In this document: positions 35,257-39,147 of the stretch, one piece after another | Position numbering within the stretch: the stretch's first letter is position 1 | How the letters are laid out: the number at the start of each line of letters is the position of its first letter | NCBI GenBank assembly: GCA_009731375.1 | Contig: BJOX01000258.1 | Location: 714,999 to 754,145 of the forward strand | Reading direction: 5' to 3' | DNA length: 39,147 nt | DNA from: Paulinella micropora | Lineage: Eukaryota > Cercozoa > Imbricatea > Euglyphida | Translations under genes and position numbers: made by a program | Notes under the pieces: generated by a model | Database searches by the model: none | What the model was told of the DNA's origin: nothing | What the model saw: the letters and a program-made list of their open reading frames with translations, nothing else

Positions 35257-35485
35257 TATTACTGTGGACATTCAAGTCACCACGTGGCAAAACATTCAAA
35301 CTTTGACCTCACCATTCTCAATCAAAGTTTCAGATACGGAAATGCAGCGCACACCGTTGGAAAGCTCTTGTCCTAGGCTTTCCAATGCTGGCTTCAGATT
35401 TGTCGTATCACTTCGATTGATGGAGAACGATGCTGAGTCTCATCATCAAAGTTAGATAGTTTGCCACTTGAATGTCCACAGTAAT
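35257..35485 (-). mobile_element. Foldback MITE, family M, copy 2
   Basis: Perfect 21-bp termini TATTACTGTGGACATTCAAG(T) and (A)CTTGAATGTCCACAGTAATA. The insertion site shows TATA on both sides, compatible with a TA-type target duplication. The interior matches copy 1 in inverted orientation. No transposase, so it would depend on a transposase supplied from elsewhere. Confidence 0.85.
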
Positions 35486-36190
35486 ATACTGTCTCGTTAC
35501 TGCACTGACACTGAAATCAGGTCGCCCCTTTTCAAACTGAGCAGACAGTTTGACAGACGGTTGCAGCGAGTGACCGCGCACTGGTGGCAGCCGTGACATA
35601 AACTGCTGCCGTCGGTGGCATCCTCCGGCGGTGACACGGTCCGTCATTATTATATCACTACTAGTATTAATATCAATGTAGCATTGATATTTAATCATAT
35701 TACTTCGGCGCCGGGAGTCTGAGTCAGTGCTACAGCCTACGGTGACTTATCCTTGTGTAATGCCCCCAACGATAGCTCGTAAAAAGTCTGTAATACAACC
35801 AAACACAGTCCTCAAGAATGAGAATGATGTCTCGTTGTATTAGCTCAGTGAAGCCAAAAAGGAAAACTGCAACAGACCAGGAATAAAATGGCATCAGGTC
35901 CAATATGGAGAAATAATACTGAAAAACAAGCTGGTGCACCTGTCACCAGGAAAAGGTATTTTTACCGGCTATCCGGGGGGTGATGCCTATAGTACCCCCT
36001 CCCGATTTTATGACGGAAATAGCATTTTCGTCATACACCTTCTGATTTCTTTCTGCAAATAGTATGCGCTATGGAGTCATGCCACACAGCGCATCGACCC
36101 ACGGATAGACGCTAAAAGACGATAAATATATCCTCATACGGCACGTCAAAGCGGATTCTCTAGCCTTTCTTGTAAATTTTGAACTCCTTC
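35486..36190. other. Unique region, no confident gene
   Basis: Short minus-strand frames of 96 and 69 codons show no family pattern. It holds no tandem repeats. Confidence 0.55.
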
Positions 36191-36835
36191 CCCTCAATTT
36201 CTTTTTTTTCTTCTTTTTTTTTTCGCCAGTATGTCAAGAACAAACGTACAATTAATAAAAAAATACAAGCAACGTGGTGCTGTAGTACGATTCCCCCTTT
36301 GATCTCCTTCTTCTTCTTATCATTATCATTATTATTATTATTATTCACAGGGAGATCGTAAGTACATTGTCTTTTTTAATGACATACCCTTGTATAAGGC
36401 GGATATCCTATGATATAGTATTAGGGGGCCAGTCCTAATAGCTATATCCGAAGTCGAGGTGTATGTACCCGACCCTGCGATATACCGACACAAGTAGAGA
36501 TTGACCGTGCTCAGGTACGACAGTATATAATCTATCGTAAAAAATAATTTAATGAAAGTTTCAGAGAACATTTCATTTTCGAGAACATCATCCCAGGACT
36601 TGGAAAGGGTCATACCCGGGAACACCATCGCTCAATACACTAGCGATCCCCGTATACGGTGTAGTATCATCGTCGATCGACCTTTCGCACTCGTATGTTG
36701 CGATCGAATGCCAAGTTATATCACTGAGTCTTTTTAATATTCATATTGATAACTGATGATGCATGATCAAATCATGATACGCCGTGGGCAATCAATCAGT
36801 TTATTTGAGACGCATAAAGAAAAATAGTTTCTTTG
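36191..36835 (-). other. 3' flank of the gypsy element, possible LTR region
   Basis: Lies just downstream of the polyprotein stop (minus strand). Purine-rich stretches on the minus strand, around 36184-36224 and 36307-36320, could be polypurine tracts preceding a 3' LTR. Paired LTR copies cannot be shown, because only one end is in the window. A (TTA)n run lies at 36325-36345. Confidence 0.35.
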
Positions 36836-38829
36836 TCACTGCCTTCGTCGTCTGGCGCGGATTTCTTTGCCTGGTGGAGGACCACCAACAAAAGTCAGAT
36901 CGAACTTTGACTGTTCGAGAATGTCCCAGATCTTATTAGGGATTCCGCCCAACGATAATTCAAAAGGGACATCAAGCACTCCTCTTGGCAGTGTCTGAAT
37001 GGTCCACGCAGTGTAATCCTTGTCTCTGGGAGTAATTGTATCATCCCATGTCTCGAGACTTTTTGCGTCTTTATATACTGGCAGATAATGTCTTGCCTTT
37101 GGATCCTCAACCGGGTCCATACTTCTCCAGAACTGGAGTATCGGTTGTACTATCTTTGCGGCTGATGATATTTTGAGTGTCCGTGTGACACGCATCTGTC
37201 GTGGGACCGCCACGACCCGCATCAAGTATAAGTCTGAGAGAGTGTCATCAGCGACATGTTGTTCCGCTGGTCTCATCAGATAGAAAACATTTTTCACCCA
37301 TGCGATGGTTGCTATCGCATCGCCTTCCTTCCATCGCTCATGGACAATCTCAACGTTGCCCGCGTTTGGGTCAGTGTCCGTCCCCTCCTCCTCCTGGTGG
37401 ACGTCCTTTGATCTCATCGACCTCATCGCCTTCCTCGGTTGGTCGTTGATAAGATCATTCCGCGCTCTCCTTAGCTGCGCCTCTGTGATCTTCTCCTTCT
37501 TTCCGCTATGCTCTCGCGGAGACTTGGACTGAGTCCCCACCGCGCTTATGCGGTCAGTCTTCTCCTTGCTGTCCACCTCACTCTCCTCCTTCTCAGCTAT
37601 CGGTGCCCGATAAGCATCGTCTTGGTCTATGCCAGCCTCCTTGTGGATGGGCGGCACCTCTTTGAAATCATCCTTCATCCGTTTTAACGCCTCCTCAACG
37701 GATTCATCTTCCAATAAGAAGGGATCATACTTAATCAGCCTTCTTACATTCACAATTTGCACCTTCCCTCTACCCCTGATCTTGTAATTCAGAGGTCCCG
37801 TCTGTTCCATAATCTGATAAGGTCCTTTCCAGTGAGTGAACAGCTTAGAGCTGACTCCCTTCGGGACTTGAGGATGGTACAATAGTACAATATCCCCGAC
37901 CTGGAACTTGATCTGATCCAAGTGCGCTTGTCGCACCCCTTCAGCATCAGTCTTTCGGCGCTCCGCCTCTCTATGCGCCCTGACTATTTGTTCCGCCTCC
38001 ATCTTCACTCTAAGTCTCATCCCAAACAACTCATCCGCATCCGCCCAAGTGTCTTTTGGGTGAAGGAGCGAAGTCGGGATATCAGGCTCACGCCCATATA
38101 CTAACTGATATGGCGAGATTGAGCTCTTCGAGCCTCCTAACGCCGTAGAGGGTAGACAGTTCATTGCAAACGCAAATGATGGTGCTGCCTCGACCCATGC
38201 TCTTTGATTCTCCTTCTTCGTGCAATACATCTTTAGCGAGGCTTTGAGGGGTCTGTGTACCCGCTCGATTTTCCCATTTGCTCGCGGGTTATAGGCAGTA
38301 ACATATTGCCATTTCATCCCGTAATACTTAGATAGTTTGTCGATGACCTCGTTTACAAAGTCCGAGCCTCGATCAGAACATATCTTTCTTGGTACTCCGA
38401 TCTGTGAGATGATCCTATCGATCAGCGCCTCGGCCGTCGTCTTGCCGGTAACGTCTTTGAAAGGGATGATCCACACATAGTTGGTGGCTCTGTCAATAGC
38501 CGTGAGCAGGTATTTGTAACCATCCTTCGATTCTGGGAAAGGGCCCACATGATCAATGTGTATAAAGTCAAACATCCCCGCATGAAGAGGAAATTCGCCA
38601 ATCAGGCCGAAATTTGCCTTCAGTGGTGTTTTGTTTATCTTGCACGGGATGCATGCATCCACCGCCTGATCTATCTCCTCCTTCATCTTCTTCCACCAGA
38701 ATCGCCTCGCTACGAACATNNNNNNNNNNNNNNNNNNNNNNNNNNNNNNGTATGCACTTGCACATTCGGTGACGTCTTGCAAGAGGTTGCTGGGACTGCG
38801 GAATAACCTCGGCTTAGTGCAGTCTTGCC
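36836..38829 (-). CDS. Ty3/gypsy-type pol fragment: integrase with GPY/F module and novel C-terminal extension
   Basis: Minus-strand frame, open from just after a TGA at about 38830 to a stop at 36836, and interrupted by a 30-base N gap. Numbering from 38782 as residue 1: the zinc-binding C44-x-x-C47 remains, but its His pair is lost in or before the gap. The catalytic core has D77 (in FIHIDHVGPF), D137 (ICSDRGSDF) and E173 (NGKIERVH) with exactly 35 residues between the last two. The NPRANGKIER block, YQLVYGREP and the GPY/F module (WKGPYQI, near 318-324) follow in family order. The enzyme would insert element DNA into chromosomes. After about residue 345 comes a ~300-residue tail: first acidic and lysine-rich, then a folded-looking block (FYLMRPAE, LYLMRVVAVP, ILQFWRSMDP, ARHYLPVYKD). 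I do not recognise it. No reverse transcriptase or RNase H is in frame within the window, so the copy is truncated, spliced or broken upstream. The core itself has no stops. Confidence 0.9.
38720..38749. other. N gap inside the gypsy frame
   Basis: Thirty unknown bases. The reading frame is the same on both sides only if the true length is a multiple of three. Confidence 0.95.
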
Positions 38830-39147
38830 CTCAGGAGCTCCATCGGTGGCCCCGATCATCAGGCGAGAGACTGACACGGGGGGGTGGGGGACCTCGAACA
38901 AGGGTATTGGAGGCTTATGTCCGTTTAGGATATGCCATTAGCTGCATCAGTACGCCTCAGATATAGTATTATTATTATTATGATTATTATTATTATTATA
39001 ACTAAACATTCGACAATCTTGGGGGGATCCCTTTTTCCAAAATTTTCCATGAAGTATATGGACTTTTTTGAAAACGTGTGGAAATGAAAGGAAATGAATT
39101 CCCTGATTGCAGAACATATAAAAATAATATTAAAATATGTTTTTATT
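38830..39147. other. Upstream flank of the gypsy fragment
   Basis: Contains a G-rich run (38879-38889) and (ATT)n trimers (38968-38999). No reverse-transcriptase motif was found in any frame, so the element is interrupted here. Confidence 0.5.

Noticed and set aside
36341-36628. 95-codon minus-strand frame downstream of the gypsy polyprotein
   Set aside because: No motif, AT-rich, and located where an LTR would be expected.

Overview
This is a eukaryotic nuclear window dominated by simple-sequence DNA. About three quarters of the 39 kb is microsatellite or short-period satellite: mainly (ATCT)n/(GATA)n, plus (ATAAC)n/(TTATG)n, (TTAC)n, (TGTAA)n, (GAA)n, (CT)n, (CA)n and long poly-C. There are six N gaps, and five of them abut poly-G or poly-C runs. 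No bacterial operon, rRNA or tRNA is visible. The few coding pieces are exon-like, have no ATG of their own, and follow pyrimidine-rich microsatellites that end in AG. Helical-repeat exons of OPR/RAP type, very long repeat-filled introns, a Ty3/gypsy polyprotein and a non-LTR endonuclease domain fit a large protist genome. A chromerid or dinoflagellate-like alveolate is my best guess, but this is an inference and not certain.

Layout. 1-5.7 kb: tetra- and pentanucleotide arrays, one double-hairpin element (731-870), an inverted repeat straddling a gap, two oppositely oriented pentamer arrays, and a foldback MITE (4860-5135). 5.7-8.7 kb: a (TTAC)n array, then repeated exon-like units (6858, 6977, 7063, 7566, 8281) leading to a terminal OPR/RAP-like exon (8376-8669). 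8.7-14.4 kb: MITE relics, a ~1 kb (GAA)n array, a small minus-strand NUMOD1-like ORF (11413-11649), a 12-bp minisatellite, and CT/GA/GT arrays. 14.4-15.5 kb: the 3' end of a minus-strand non-LTR retrotransposon whose stop codon lies in its (AGAT)n tail.

15.5-33.5 kb: (ATCT)n and (GATA)n tracts studded with at least seven families of short dispersed modules. The most informative is a ~450-bp element in seven copies (six plus, one minus). All copies share one 3' end that runs into (ATCT)n, while their 5' ends differ, as expected of retroposition. Double hairpins recur at 23.75-24.22 kb. 31.6-34.1 kb: two phase-compatible plus-strand exons, the second ending in a Gly/Lys then Ser/Pro-rich C-terminus. 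34.3-35.5 kb: three foldback elements. 36.8-38.8 kb: minus-strand Ty3/gypsy integrase with a D-D-35-E core, a GPY/F module and a long unfamiliar C-terminal extension.

The genes do not form a pathway. The coherent theme is architectural: retroelement 3' tails, foldback elements and microsatellites have built very large introns and intergenic tracts around a handful of short exons.
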